Shown: one piece after another, positions 1 to 7,779 of the stretch
Numbering within the stretch: position 1 is the stretch's first letter
How the letters are laid out: each line of letters opens with the position of its first letter
Source of the DNA: JBCDCB01 sp039182735
GTDB taxonomy: Bacteria; Planctomycetota; Phycisphaerae; Phycisphaerales; UBA1924
NCBI GenBank assembly: GCA_039182735.1
Contig: JBCDCB010000004.1
Location: 1-64,000, forward strand
DNA: 64,000 bases
Reading direction: 5' to 3'
Translations under genes and position numbers: made by a program
The notes under the pieces: generated by a model
Told to the model about the DNA's origin: nothing
Database searches by the model: none
Seen by the model: the letters and a program-made list of their open reading frames with translations, nothing else

Positions 1-309
1 ACCGCGACCGCCGCCGCCGCCACCACCGCCGCGGCCCCAGCCGCCGCCACCGCCGCCGCGATCTTCACGGGGGCGCGCTTCGTTGACCTTGAGGGGGCGT
101 CCGTCAACGTCTTGCCCGTCGAGGGCTTCGATCGCTTCACGACCTTCGTTGTCATCCATCTCGACGAAGCCGAAGCCGCGCGAGCGGCCCGTTTCGCGAT
201 CCATCAGGACGCTGGCGGAGATCACGTTGCCGTGCGCCGCGAAGAGTTCGTGCAGGTCCTGATCGGTCGTGCTGTAGGGAAGGTTCCCCACATAAATCCG
301 CATTGCCAT
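1..309 (-). CDS. RRM-domain RNA-binding protein (3' end outside window)
   Basis: The 103 visible residues begin MAMRIYVGNLP and form one RNA-recognition motif. RNP2 is IYVGNL (residues 4-9) and RNP1 is RGFGFVEM (about residues 45-52). The KVNEARPR stretch closes the RRM, and a tail made almost only of Gly with some Arg/Trp then runs off the window edge; this tail explains the ccgccgcc-rich first 60 bases. The family (bacterial Rbp/cold-inducible single-RRM proteins) binds single-stranded RNA in the cytoplasm. ATG at 303 is an alternative start. No Shine-Dalgarno is visible. A TATGAT box at 467-462 could give a leader of about 150 nt, as is common for cold-shock-type genes. Otherwise 310-503 holds nothing I can recognise. 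Confidence 0.9.
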   Translation of the reverse strand, partial: MAMRIYVGNLPYSTTDQDLHELFAAHGNVISASVLMDRETGRSRGFGFVEMDDNEGREAIEALDGQDVDGRPLKVNEARPREDRGGGGGGWGRGGGGGGGGRG

Positions 310-503
310 GTTCGTATCCGGTCCGCGTTCAAACCAACCCGAGAGAGTCTCATCGAACCAGCGCCGACCCCCTCGGGAGTTGATCCGCGTGGCTTCTTCG
401 ACGGACGAAGAAGCGCTGTGCCCACTGCGGGCCAGACACGTTCTGTCGATCAGTCGCACGGATCATACCCGCTGCCCGGCAAAATGCGCCACAATCCCTC
501 GGC

Positions 504-809
504 ATGACCGAACGATCCGCCCTGCTCCTGCTCGCCGTCGCCCTCGCGTGGTACCTGCTCGCGTCGCTCGCATCGGTGCTCGTCCTGGGATTCGACAAGC
601 TCGCCGCCAAGCGGGGCTGGCGACGCGTCCCGGAGAAGCGTCTGCACCTCATCAGCCTGCTCGGTGGCTGGCCGGGCGCATGGATTGCGCACAATCTCTG
701 GCGTCACAAGCGCCAGAAGGGGTCATACCTGTGGCGGTTCTGGGCGGTCGTCACACTCCACGTGGTGGTGTGGGGCGTGATCGTCGCGCTGCTCGTCACT
801 CGGGGCTAG
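504..809 (+). CDS. DUF1294 small membrane protein
   Basis: This 101-residue protein has an N-terminal membrane segment (about residues 7-28), a central basic region with FDKLAAKRGWRRVPE and LHLISLLGGWPGAW, an HKRQKGS stretch, and a second membrane segment (about 78-98). FDK..A...RRVPE..L followed by LGG.PGA and HK..K is the DUF1294 signature. The function is unknown. It converges on, and overlaps by 14 bases, the minus-strand gene ending at 796. No clear Shine-Dalgarno precedes the ATG. Confidence 0.85.
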   Translation: MTERSALLLLAVALAWYLLASLASVLVLGFDKLAAKRGWRRVPEKRLHLISLLGGWPGAWIAHNLWRHKRQKGSYLWRFWAVVTLHVVVWGVIVALLVTRG

Positions 810-1191
810 CGGCCGGCTTGGGGCGGTTCACGAGGAGCAAGACGAAGACGACCACGCTCGCGAGCGCCATCGAACTGAGCAGGATCGCGACATAGAGCTT
901 GTCCTCTCCTGCTGCCGTTGCCTGCCAGCCCACGATGCCGCGCCACGTGAAGGGGATCGCGAAGAGCAGCGGGAGCACCAGTCCGAGGTGCGCGCCGATC
1001 ATCTGCATCTTCTTCGCCGGTCTCCCTGCGAGCACCGCGCTGGCGAGCACGAGCACGCCGGACATGCCACCCGACAGGATCGCGGTCTTGCCCGAAGACG
1101 TGAACCCCGTCGCAGCCCAGCCGAGGAACCCGCACACGATCAGGAAGAGGCCGTATCCAAACAGGATCTTGCTCGCCGCGTTTCGCATCAT
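796..1191 (-). CDS. TMEM14-like small integral membrane protein
   Basis: The protein has 131 residues and four predicted membrane helices (about 7-28, 36-56, 66-86 and 100-122). The first half, FGYGLFLIVCGFLGW followed by SGKTAILSGGMSGVLVL, resembles the glycine-rich repeat of the TMEM14/UPF0136 family; I recognise this by pattern only. The start codon shares one base with the stop of the upstream CNNM/HlyC-type gene (TGATG at 1193-1189), so the two are probably translated together. No function is assigned. Confidence 0.7.
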   Translation of the reverse strand: MMRNAASKILFGYGLFLIVCGFLGWAATGFTSSGKTAILSGGMSGVLVLASAVLAGRPAKKMQMIGAHLGLVLPLLFAIPFTWRGIVGWQATAAGEDKLYVAILLSSMALASVVVFVLLLVNRPKPAASPE

Positions 1192-2345
1192 CAGATGGGG
1201 CCCTCCGGTTCGCAGTTATCGCGAGGCGTCTCGATCTCTTCGTTCGCGGCGGGATTGTCGCCCGATGCGAGTTCCCGCATGTCGGCGACGGGATCGGTCT
1301 CGTCCACGATCTCGGCGCCGAGAATCGATTCGAGCACGTCCTCGAGCGTGACAACGCCCGCCGTCCCTCCATACTCATCAACAACCAAGAACAGGTGCGC
1401 CCCGCGCTTCGCAAACTCCTGCAACGTGCGCAGGAGCGTTGCGGTTTCGGGAACAACGTGGATCGTGCGCGCGAGTCGTTGCACGGGGCGTGCGCCGAAG
1501 CCCGCGCGGGCCGCCTCGTACACGTCGTAGCGGTGCACGAGGCCCTTGACGTTGTCGGAGTTCTCGCCGAAGACCGGGATCCGCGAGTGCTTCGTGAACC
1601 CCTCCTGCTTCATCGCGTCGCTGATCGTCGTCGAGCCCTTGAGCATGAAGACCACCGTCCGCGGCGTCATCACCTGCTCGACCTTGAGCTCCACCAAGTC
1701 GATCGCGTTGCGCACGATCTGTGCTTCTGCGCCGTGCAGCACGCCCTCGCTGCGCGCGAGGTCGGCGATCACCGTGAGCTGCTCGCGCGTCATCGCGCCG
1801 TGGTGCGAGCCGCCCTTGAGCAGCTTGGTGAACAAGTCGTTCACGATGATGAGCGGGAAGGTGATGACGATCATCGCGCGCACAATCGAGACCGTCAGCG
1901 GCGACAGCGCGCGGGCGTACGTCGCGCCGATCGTCTTGGGCACGATCTCCGACAGGTAGAGCACGAGCAGCGTGAGCACGAGGCTGGTCGCGGTGACCCA
2001 CGTCGCGCCGAAGACGACGAGCGACTGGGCGCCGACGCCCGCCGCGCCGATGGTGTGCGCGAAGGTGTTGAGCGTGAGGATCGCGCCGAGGGGGCGATCG
2101 ATGTCGCGTTTCATGGCGTCGAGCGCGTCGCCGGCTTTGGACTTGCCTCGCCGGCGCAAGACCTCGGCGTGCGCGCGGGGCACGGTGAGCAGGGACGCCT
2201 CCATCAGCGAACAGATGAACGACACGCCCAGCGCGATGAGCAGGTAGACGACGAGCAGGACCGCCGCGACCTGCGGGTCGGCGTTGGGATCGGCCTCTCC
2301 GATCGGACCGCCGGCAGCGAGGAGGAGCGTGATGTGATTCAGCAT
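1191..2345 (-). CDS. CNNM/HlyC-CorC family membrane protein (DUF21 + CBS pair)
   Basis: A 384-residue protein with four membrane segments in the first ~170 residues (DUF21/CNNM domain; GVSFICSLMEASLLTV, then YLSEIVPKTIG), followed by a CBS pair with TPRTVVFMLK and VVDEYGGTAGVVTLEDVLE. The EYGG...LEDVLE motif is typical of the family, which is linked to Mg/Co ion transport or efflux. The protein ends soon after the second CBS and lacks the usual C-terminal CorC_HlyC (transporter-associated) domain. I chose ATG at 2345 (MLNHITLLLAAGG) because the upstream extension is arginine-rich, non-conserved and out of character. It is translationally coupled to the TMEM14-like gene downstream. Confidence 0.88.
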   Translation of the reverse strand: MLNHITLLLAAGGPIGEADPNADPQVAAVLLVVYLLIALGVSFICSLMEASLLTVPRAHAEVLRRRGKSKAGDALDAMKRDIDRPLGAILTLNTFAHTIGAAGVGAQSLVVFGATWVTATSLVLTLLVLYLSEIVPKTIGATYARALSPLTVSIVRAMIVITFPLIIVNDLFTKLLKGGSHHGAMTREQLTVIADLARSEGVLHGAEAQIVRNAIDLVELKVEQVMTPRTVVFMLKGSTTISDAMKQEGFTKHSRIPVFGENSDNVKGLVHRYDVYEAARAGFGARPVQRLARTIHVVPETATLLRTLQEFAKRGAHLFLVVDEYGGTAGVVTLEDVLESILGAEIVDETDPVADMRELASGDNPAANEEIETPRDNCEPEGPI

Positions 2346-2415
2346 CGACACGCGATGTGCGCTCGCAAAGGTGTGCGCCCGCAACCGCGCGAGCAGACAC
2401 ACGATACCGGGGCCG

Positions 2416-3612
2416 TCAGGGCGAGCGAAGCGAAGCCGGCGCGATCATCGGCTCGACCGGATCGGCGATACCGGTGCGCTCGGCCTCCCCGGGGCGTCGA
2501 ACGTCCTCAACTCCGACGACGCGAAAGAGCAGCGGCTCGCCGAACATCGGAGACGCGGAAACCTCCGTGTCACCGAGCCCGTGGTTCACGCTGAGCAGCA
2601 CGTCGATGGTCTCAGGCAGCGGTGTGCCCCACAGACTCGCGTCCTCATGCTCGTCGAGCGCGACCATGTTGGAGAAGGACATGCCGTGGCCTTCGCTGAG
2701 GTCGCCCTCGCTCGATAGCCTCCCGAGCGAGAGACGCCGACCGTCCGGCGCCAGCGCTTCGACGCGGTAGTCGAACGCCGGGCCGCACGGCGCCGCCACC
2801 TCGAAGTTCACCGTGTACGCGAGCCAGTCATCCTCGGAACCGCTGCTCCAGAAGACTCGCATGCCTCGCATGCGCAGGGCGGCCAGAACCTCCTCGCGTG
2901 CTGCGTCCGTCGTGATCAACTCACGGAGCGGTTCGCCCGGCGGGACCACCTCGATGACGCGCTCGACGCGCTCGGTCCATCGAACAATCGGGTCGTGCCC
3001 CTGCCTGCCGATCCGGCCCTCGATGTCGAACCCGACCCGGTGCGAGCCGACGGGCAGACCGTTGAACGCGTGCATGCCCATGCTCGAAGTGCTGCTCCCG
3101 TGCCCGTGCCCGTCCCCGATCGGTGCGCTCGAGAAGCCGCTGACACCTTCTTCCACAAGGCGATCGTCGATGTAAAGCCGGTTCGTACCCGCGGAGACCC
3201 ACAGCTCCGAGACGCGTTCGGTCGGGAGCCCACGCCGCCTCGTGACCTCGATGCCGACCGGGAGCGTGCCCCCCGCGTGCATGCGGTCACGGACACGGCC
3301 CTCGACTTGGACAAGCTGGCGCACGAACGCAATGAACTCCTCATCAGTGAGGACGTCCGCATCGATCAACTCGGCGAGCGTCTGCCTGGCCGGCCACTCG
3401 AACGGATCTTCCGGCGTCCCCAGCCGCTCGATGAGATCCTTGGCGAGTTGGCGACGCTCATCGTTTGAGAGTTCTGCCGTGTCAAGCCTTTCTTGCAACG
3501 TGCCCGTCTCGGGATCGGAACTCGCCACCGAGATCGCCCGGACCGGCTGCTCATCACACCCGGCGATCGCCGAGATCATCAGAACCGCTGCGCTTATTAT
3601 GAGTCGATGCAT
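2416..3612 (-). CDS. Lipoprotein of unknown function
   Basis: A 398-residue protein starting MHRLIISAAVLMISAIAGC, a textbook lipoprotein signal with lipobox Cys at residue 19, so it is probably membrane-anchored on the outside of the cytoplasmic membrane. The mature part has a helical region (about 45-110, many Leu/Glu/Arg), then beta-rich segments including LWVSAGTNRLYIDDRLVEEG and a His/Gly/Ser-rich loop (GDGHGHGSSTSSMGMHAF). I do not recognise a family. The start is fixed by the signal peptide and by a -10-like box six bases upstream; longer reading frames upstream are not supported. Confidence 0.8.
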   Translation of the reverse strand: MHRLIISAAVLMISAIAGCDEQPVRAISVASSDPETGTLQERLDTAELSNDERRQLAKDLIERLGTPEDPFEWPARQTLAELIDADVLTDEEFIAFVRQLVQVEGRVRDRMHAGGTLPVGIEVTRRRGLPTERVSELWVSAGTNRLYIDDRLVEEGVSGFSSAPIGDGHGHGSSTSSMGMHAFNGLPVGSHRVGFDIEGRIGRQGHDPIVRWTERVERVIEVVPPGEPLRELITTDAAREEVLAALRMRGMRVFWSSGSEDDWLAYTVNFEVAAPCGPAFDYRVEALAPDGRRLSLGRLSSEGDLSEGHGMSFSNMVALDEHEDASLWGTPLPETIDVLLSVNHGLGDTEVSASPMFGEPLLFRVVGVEDVRRPGEAERTGIADPVEPMIAPASLRSP

Positions 3613-3618
3613 CGCCAC

Positions 3619-3624
3619 AGAATA
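3619..3624 (-). promoter_or_regulatory. Leaderless-type -10 box for the lipoprotein gene
   Basis: TATTCT (3624-3619) followed by GTGGCG and then ATG at 3612. The six-base spacing would put the transcription start at or next to the start codon. No Shine-Dalgarno is present. Confidence 0.6.
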
Positions 3625-3826
3625 TCGGCGGCAGCCCTTGCTTCCAACCGCGAAGCCCGCAGAACGCCGGTGAATACCGATGGTGCGGCCCGCGACGACT
3701 GATTCAAGGGCCGGCGCTGTCGTCTGCAGCGGGCTCGACCGGATCGCGACGTTCAGTCTTGAGACGCTCGAAGTGACCGGCTCAACCGATGCCGGCCCGA
3801 CGGCGGATGGGATGGGTGTGGGGTGA

Positions 3827-4315
3827 TCAGTCATCGGCAGAGTCGATCTTGGAGTCCAACCATTTAAAAATCTGGTCGAGATTAATCGTAACATCACACG
3901 CACAATTCAGACGACGGCGACCGATTCGCCGAATCAGATCAGGCGGGATGTACGCGACGGTGTTTGCACCAGGCGAATAGCGCCACTCCTTCAAGTACAC
4001 TTCGTTACTGAGTCGAATCACATCCTTGACCTGGTTTCGCCGAGACTCCAAATGGTCAAGTAGTACACTCAAGTCATAAAAGTGCAAACCGCCCGACAGT
4101 TGCTCACTCGTATAATTTCGCATGGGCGCGTCATAGAACCAGCGGCTGAAGTCCATGAGCTTGGGGCCCTTTGGCCACTCGACCGTGTCACCCTCATTCC
4201 AAGCTCGATCCGGCGTTAGCCTGAGAAGGCGTGAGACTTCGTCGACAGGGATTGTGGGCCGAAAGACATCCAAGCGGAAGTACACGCAGTACTGATCGGG
4301 GAATCGTTCTACCAC
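3827..4315 (-). CDS. DUF4279-like protein of unknown function
   Basis: About 162 residues, read from a GTG at 4315 that overlaps the last 7 bases of the acyl-CoA mutase gene. The pattern FRLDVFRPTIPVDEVSRLLR, then TPDRAWNEGDTVEWPKG, then a Leu-rich helix and CDVTINL near the end fits the DUF4279 family (beta-strand, ISxLLGLxPTxxWxxGD, paired helices); the match is by eye. Some DUF4279 members are found as immunity proteins of polymorphic toxins, but no toxin is seen here. Codon use is clearly less GC-rich than in the neighbouring mutase (for example around 3860-3910), which suggests a different history. The GTG start is the only reasonable one in frame near the conserved part. Confidence 0.6.
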   Translation of the reverse strand: MVERFPDQYCVYFRLDVFRPTIPVDEVSRLLRLTPDRAWNEGDTVEWPKGPKLMDFSRWFYDAPMRNYTSEQLSGGLHFYDLSVLLDHLESRRNQVKDVIRLSNEVYLKEWRYSPGANTVAYIPPDLIRRIGRRRLNCACDVTINLDQIFKWLDSKIDSADD

Positions 4316-6153
4316 TCCGGCCCACCGGTGTAGCGCCCGTAGATGTCGGCCATCGCCTGGACCATCTCGCCCAGCGTGCAGCCGGCAAGAGCCCCGTCGA
4401 TCAGCGCGGGCATCACGTTCGTCTCGTGCAGCCCCCCGAACCGCTCGCACGCGCTGCCGCTGTCCGGCGCGGGGGCGTCATCGCCTTTGCCCTGCACGAT
4501 CATGCGGATGCGATCGAGCGCCGTGTTGACCTTCGCGTCGTCGCGGTTCTTCTTGAAGGCGCTCAGGCGGTCGCATTGATCGACCTCGACCTGGTGCGAG
4601 ATCTCGAGAATGTCGATCTCGCGCTGCTCATCCGGGTCCACGAACTCGTTGACGCCGACGATGATGCGGTCGCCCGCCTCGCACTCCTCGCTGAAGCGGT
4701 ACGACGCCTCGGCGATCGAGCGCCGGAAGTAGCCTTTGTGGATGCCCTCGACGACGCCGCGCCCGTATGAGTCGCGCGTCTTGTAGGCGTTGTGCAGCTG
4801 GCCGGTCTCGGTGTCGCCGGGGCGATTGTCGTAGGTGCCGAGGCGGTCGATCTCGTCGATGAGGTCGAGGGCCCCCTGCTCCATGCGATCGGTGAGGTCT
4901 TCGACGAACCACGATCCGCCGAGCGGATCGGTGACGCGTGTGACGCCGGTCTCGTACGCGAGGATCTGCTGCGTGCGCAGCGCAACGGTGACGGCGGTCT
5001 CGGTGGGCAGGCCGAGCGTTTCGTCCATCGAGTCGGTGTGGAGGGACTGACAGCCCCCGAGCACGCCCGCCATCGCCTGGTAGGCGACACGGACGATGTT
5101 GTTGAGCGGCTGCTGCTCGGTGAGGGAGCAGCCGGCGGTCTGCACGTGCGTCTTCATGAAGTGCGCGCGCTCGTTGCTGGCGCCGTAGCGATCACGCATG
5201 ACTCGGGCCCAGATGCGGCGCGCGGCGCGGATCTTGCACACCTCTTCGAAGAACTCGTTGTGTGAGTTGAAGAAGAAGGAGAGGCGCGGGCCGAAGGCGT
5301 TGACGTCCATCCCGCGCTCGATGCACGCCTCGACGTATTCCATGCCGTCGCGCAGCGTGAACGCGAGTTCCTGCACGGCAGACGAGCCCGCCTCGCGGAT
5401 GTGGTAGCCGCTGATCGAGACCGAGTTCCACTTGGGCATAAAGGCCGACTGGAACTCGATGGTGTCCACGACAAGCTTGACGCTCGGCTCGGGCGGGTAG
5501 ATGAATTCGTTCTGCGCGTGGAACTCTTTGAGGATGTCGTTCTGCAGCGTGCCGCCGAGGCTCGCGACGTCGAACCCGCGGCGCATCGACGATGCGATGT
5601 ACATCGCCCAGATGACGGCGGCGGGTCCGTTGATCGTCTGGCTCACGGTCACCTGATCGACGGGGATGTCGGCGTAGAGGACGTCCATGTCGTCGATGGT
5701 GTCGATCGCGACGCCGCAGCGCCCGACCTCGCCGACGGACAGCGGATCGTCGGAGTCGCGCCCCATCAGCGTGGGCAGGTCGAAGGCGGTCGAGAGTCCG
5801 GTGTTGGCCTTGGTCTTGGCGTTGCCCGACGTGCCCTGAGTCAGCAGGTACTTGAATCGGTTGTTGGTGTCCTGCGCGGAGCCGAAGCCGGCGAACTGAC
5901 GCATCGTCCACAAGCGCGTGCGATACCCCTGCGGGAAGAGCCCGCGTGTGAAGGGGAACGCGCCGGGTTCCGGCAGGTCGCGCCCGATGTTGTTGAGCGC
6001 CGTGATGTCGCTCACGGGCTTGGCGGCGTTCGGGCCGTAAGACGGATCGAGCACGAGACCCGAGATCGTCACGGCGTTCGGATCGACCTCGCCCTGCGGC
6101 GAAGAGATGGACCCGGAGATGCTGGAGGCGTCGGTCGTGGGCGTGGCGGTCAT
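4309..6153 (-). CDS. Cobalamin-dependent acyl-CoA mutase, large subunit (methylmalonyl-CoA mutase-like)
   Basis: The 614-residue catalytic TIM-barrel subunit. Landmarks are YRTRLWTMRQFAGFGSA (residues 77-93), FDLPTLMGRDSDDPLS (125-140), GTLQNDILKEF (201-211), PPEPSVKLVVD (220-230) and SISGYHIREAG. Methylmalonyl-CoA mutase interconverts succinyl-CoA and (R)-methylmalonyl-CoA. The substrate-contacting Tyr is kept (Tyr77), but the usual Arg that binds the substrate carboxylate (PSMR in the family) is Lys226. The C-terminal B12-binding domain is absent, so a separate small subunit must be encoded elsewhere. An extra NAKTKAN stretch (about 111-117) interrupts a normally compact loop. The start follows AGGAGG with good spacing. 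Isobutyryl-CoA or another acyl-CoA mutase activity cannot be excluded. Confidence 0.88.
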   Translation of the reverse strand: MTATPTTDASSISGSISSPQGEVDPNAVTISGLVLDPSYGPNAAKPVSDITALNNIGRDLPEPGAFPFTRGLFPQGYRTRLWTMRQFAGFGSAQDTNNRFKYLLTQGTSGNAKTKANTGLSTAFDLPTLMGRDSDDPLSVGEVGRCGVAIDTIDDMDVLYADIPVDQVTVSQTINGPAAVIWAMYIASSMRRGFDVASLGGTLQNDILKEFHAQNEFIYPPEPSVKLVVDTIEFQSAFMPKWNSVSISGYHIREAGSSAVQELAFTLRDGMEYVEACIERGMDVNAFGPRLSFFFNSHNEFFEEVCKIRAARRIWARVMRDRYGASNERAHFMKTHVQTAGCSLTEQQPLNNIVRVAYQAMAGVLGGCQSLHTDSMDETLGLPTETAVTVALRTQQILAYETGVTRVTDPLGGSWFVEDLTDRMEQGALDLIDEIDRLGTYDNRPGDTETGQLHNAYKTRDSYGRGVVEGIHKGYFRRSIAEASYRFSEECEAGDRIIVGVNEFVDPDEQREIDILEISHQVEVDQCDRLSAFKKNRDDAKVNTALDRIRMIVQGKGDDAPAPDSGSACERFGGLHETNVMPALIDGALAGCTLGEMVQAMADIYGRYTGGPEW

Positions 6154-6242
6154 CGAGGCGATCCCCTCCTGAGGCGCGTCGTCAACGACACTGCGTCGTC
6201 ATGTGCGTTCTGGGATGCGGCGGCACCGATCCGCCGACGCGG

Positions 6243-6248
6243 AGTGTA
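6243..6248 (-). promoter_or_regulatory. -10 box upstream of the acyl-CoA mutase
   Basis: TACACT on the minus strand (6248-6243) in the 129-base gap between the mutase and the next gene. It predicts a leader of about 80 nt ending in the AGGAGG Shine-Dalgarno. No clear -35 is visible. Confidence 0.4.
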
Positions 6249-6282
6249 GGACGCGACAGATGCGATCGGCGGGTAAAGCGGT

Positions 6283-7779
6283 TTACTGCTCCTGCTCATC
6301 TTCCGGCAGGAACGGAGGCATATTGAGGATGTAGTCCGTGCCGACTGCTCGATCGTTGGCGGGGTCCATCGAACTCCAGCTCGCGCCGAGGTAGCGCGTT
6401 CCGCCGTTGTCTTCGCCATCGACTCCGATCGACCAGAGAAGATACGTGCGCGGGACCGTTGATTCGTAGCCAGTTGCCAAACCACGCTCTGGCGCATCGA
6501 CTTGCGGTGCGCTCCAAACAGCGTCCTCGCCCGGATCAATGGCCCGAAACCCGTACGCACGGCCATCCGGACACATCGGATCCTGCGGCAACCGCGACAA
6601 GTAGTCCGGGACGAGTTCCTCGAGAGAGGTCGGCAGTCTGCCGTCGTGCTCCAGTCGAAACCGCTCGATCGCGAGTACCAGGCGCGTGGCATCGATCTGA
6701 ATAGCTTGTTCGTTGCTCCGACGGATCACATTGCCGACTGCGGGGGTCAGGATCGATACGAGCCCGAGCCGCATCGAGAACAACTCAAACTCGTCAAACC
6801 TCTCGTCAAACCGGTGCAGAGCTCGAACTTGCCGATACATCGGAAGCTCGGCCATATGCACGTAGCTGTCGAACACTCGATCAAACGTCGCGATGATCTC
6901 ACGCTCACTGGCGATCAAGCGATGCAGACTGGGCCTTAGCCCGAGGTACTCGTCGTCGTCGAAAAGCCATTGCAACTCGGGATCTCTTCGATAGAGGCGA
7001 CCCGCTGTATCCTTGAGCATGAGCCGCTCGCCCGCGATCGCGAGTTCCAGTTCGAAGTTCGGAACGTACGCCTCAAAGTCACGAGTCAAAGCACGGATCA
7101 ACCCTGCCTCGTCGGTGTCGCCGCGTTGTACTGCGGCCCGTAAAGTCTCGATAACTTGAGATCGCAATGCGCCGCCGACGAGAAACTCAATCAACGAGGT
7201 AGTGTTCTCGAATGTCGAGGCCACGAGCAGACTGCGACGGAGAGCGGCCGTAGCTCGCTGCTCATCACCGGCTCTGATCGCTTCGCCCATCTCAAAGACA
7301 AAGGCGGCGTTCACAACGCGGGCCCGGCCAAAATCTGGATACAAACTTCCAATGAGCGGGACGGCTGAATCGAGCGTGCGGACACAAGGTGGTGCAAACT
7401 CCAGCGAATCGACGAGCTCGATCGCACCTGATTCCTGCAGTGCATCGAGCACGGTCGATGCGCGGGCTTCATCGGGACGCTCGACGAAACCTGAGAAGTC
7501 TGGTTCGCCACCCTCCGCAAGCTGCAGCTCAATATTCAGCCGTTCGATGATGTCATCGAGAATCTGCACCCGGTCATGATTGCCCGACCAAGCCTGCTGC
7601 TCGACCAACCTCGATTCGGCCAGCGCAACCAACTCCGCGTGGTAATCCGGCAGCGGCGGCAGCGGTCCGAACGTCCGCCACATCGCCCACGAAGTTGCAA
7701 TCACGAGCACTAGCGCGAGCACGCCGACCGTGCGCACGAACCACTTGAGCATCGGTCGCTTAGCGGATCTCCGTTTCAC
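6283..7779 (-). CDS. Membrane-anchored protein with pseudopilin-like C-terminus (paralogue 1 of 3)
   Basis: 498 residues from a GTG at 7779 that overlaps the preceding stop (GTGA), with GAGG seven bases upstream. The N-terminus is a single membrane anchor (about residues 11-32, FVRTVGVLALVLVIATSW) followed by a conserved RTFGPLPPLPDYHAEL. A long helical middle follows. The C-terminus reads LVLAIERFRLEHDGRLPTSL, ELVPDYLSRLPQDPM, then RTYLLWSIGVDGEDNGG and DYILN. That order resembles the C-terminal half of type II secretion major pseudopilins (GspG: ...P..L..L..YL..LP.DPWG...Y...S.G.D...GG..DI), but the N-terminal prepilin cleavage motif is missing. The function is unknown. It is the last gene of a three-gene tandem family. 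Confidence 0.8.
   Translation of the reverse strand: MKRRSAKRPMLKWFVRTVGVLALVLVIATSWAMWRTFGPLPPLPDYHAELVALAESRLVEQQAWSGNHDRVQILDDIIERLNIELQLAEGGEPDFSGFVERPDEARASTVLDALQESGAIELVDSLEFAPPCVRTLDSAVPLIGSLYPDFGRARVVNAAFVFEMGEAIRAGDEQRATAALRRSLLVASTFENTTSLIEFLVGGALRSQVIETLRAAVQRGDTDEAGLIRALTRDFEAYVPNFELELAIAGERLMLKDTAGRLYRRDPELQWLFDDDEYLGLRPSLHRLIASEREIIATFDRVFDSYVHMAELPMYRQVRALHRFDERFDEFELFSMRLGLVSILTPAVGNVIRRSNEQAIQIDATRLVLAIERFRLEHDGRLPTSLEELVPDYLSRLPQDPMCPDGRAYGFRAIDPGEDAVWSAPQVDAPERGLATGYESTVPRTYLLWSIGVDGEDNGGTRYLGASWSSMDPANDRAVGTDYILNMPPFLPEDEQEQ

Noticed and set aside
1..60. GC-rich trinucleotide repeat (ccgccg...)
   Set aside because: It is the coding sequence of the glycine-rich tail of the RRM protein, read on the minus strand.
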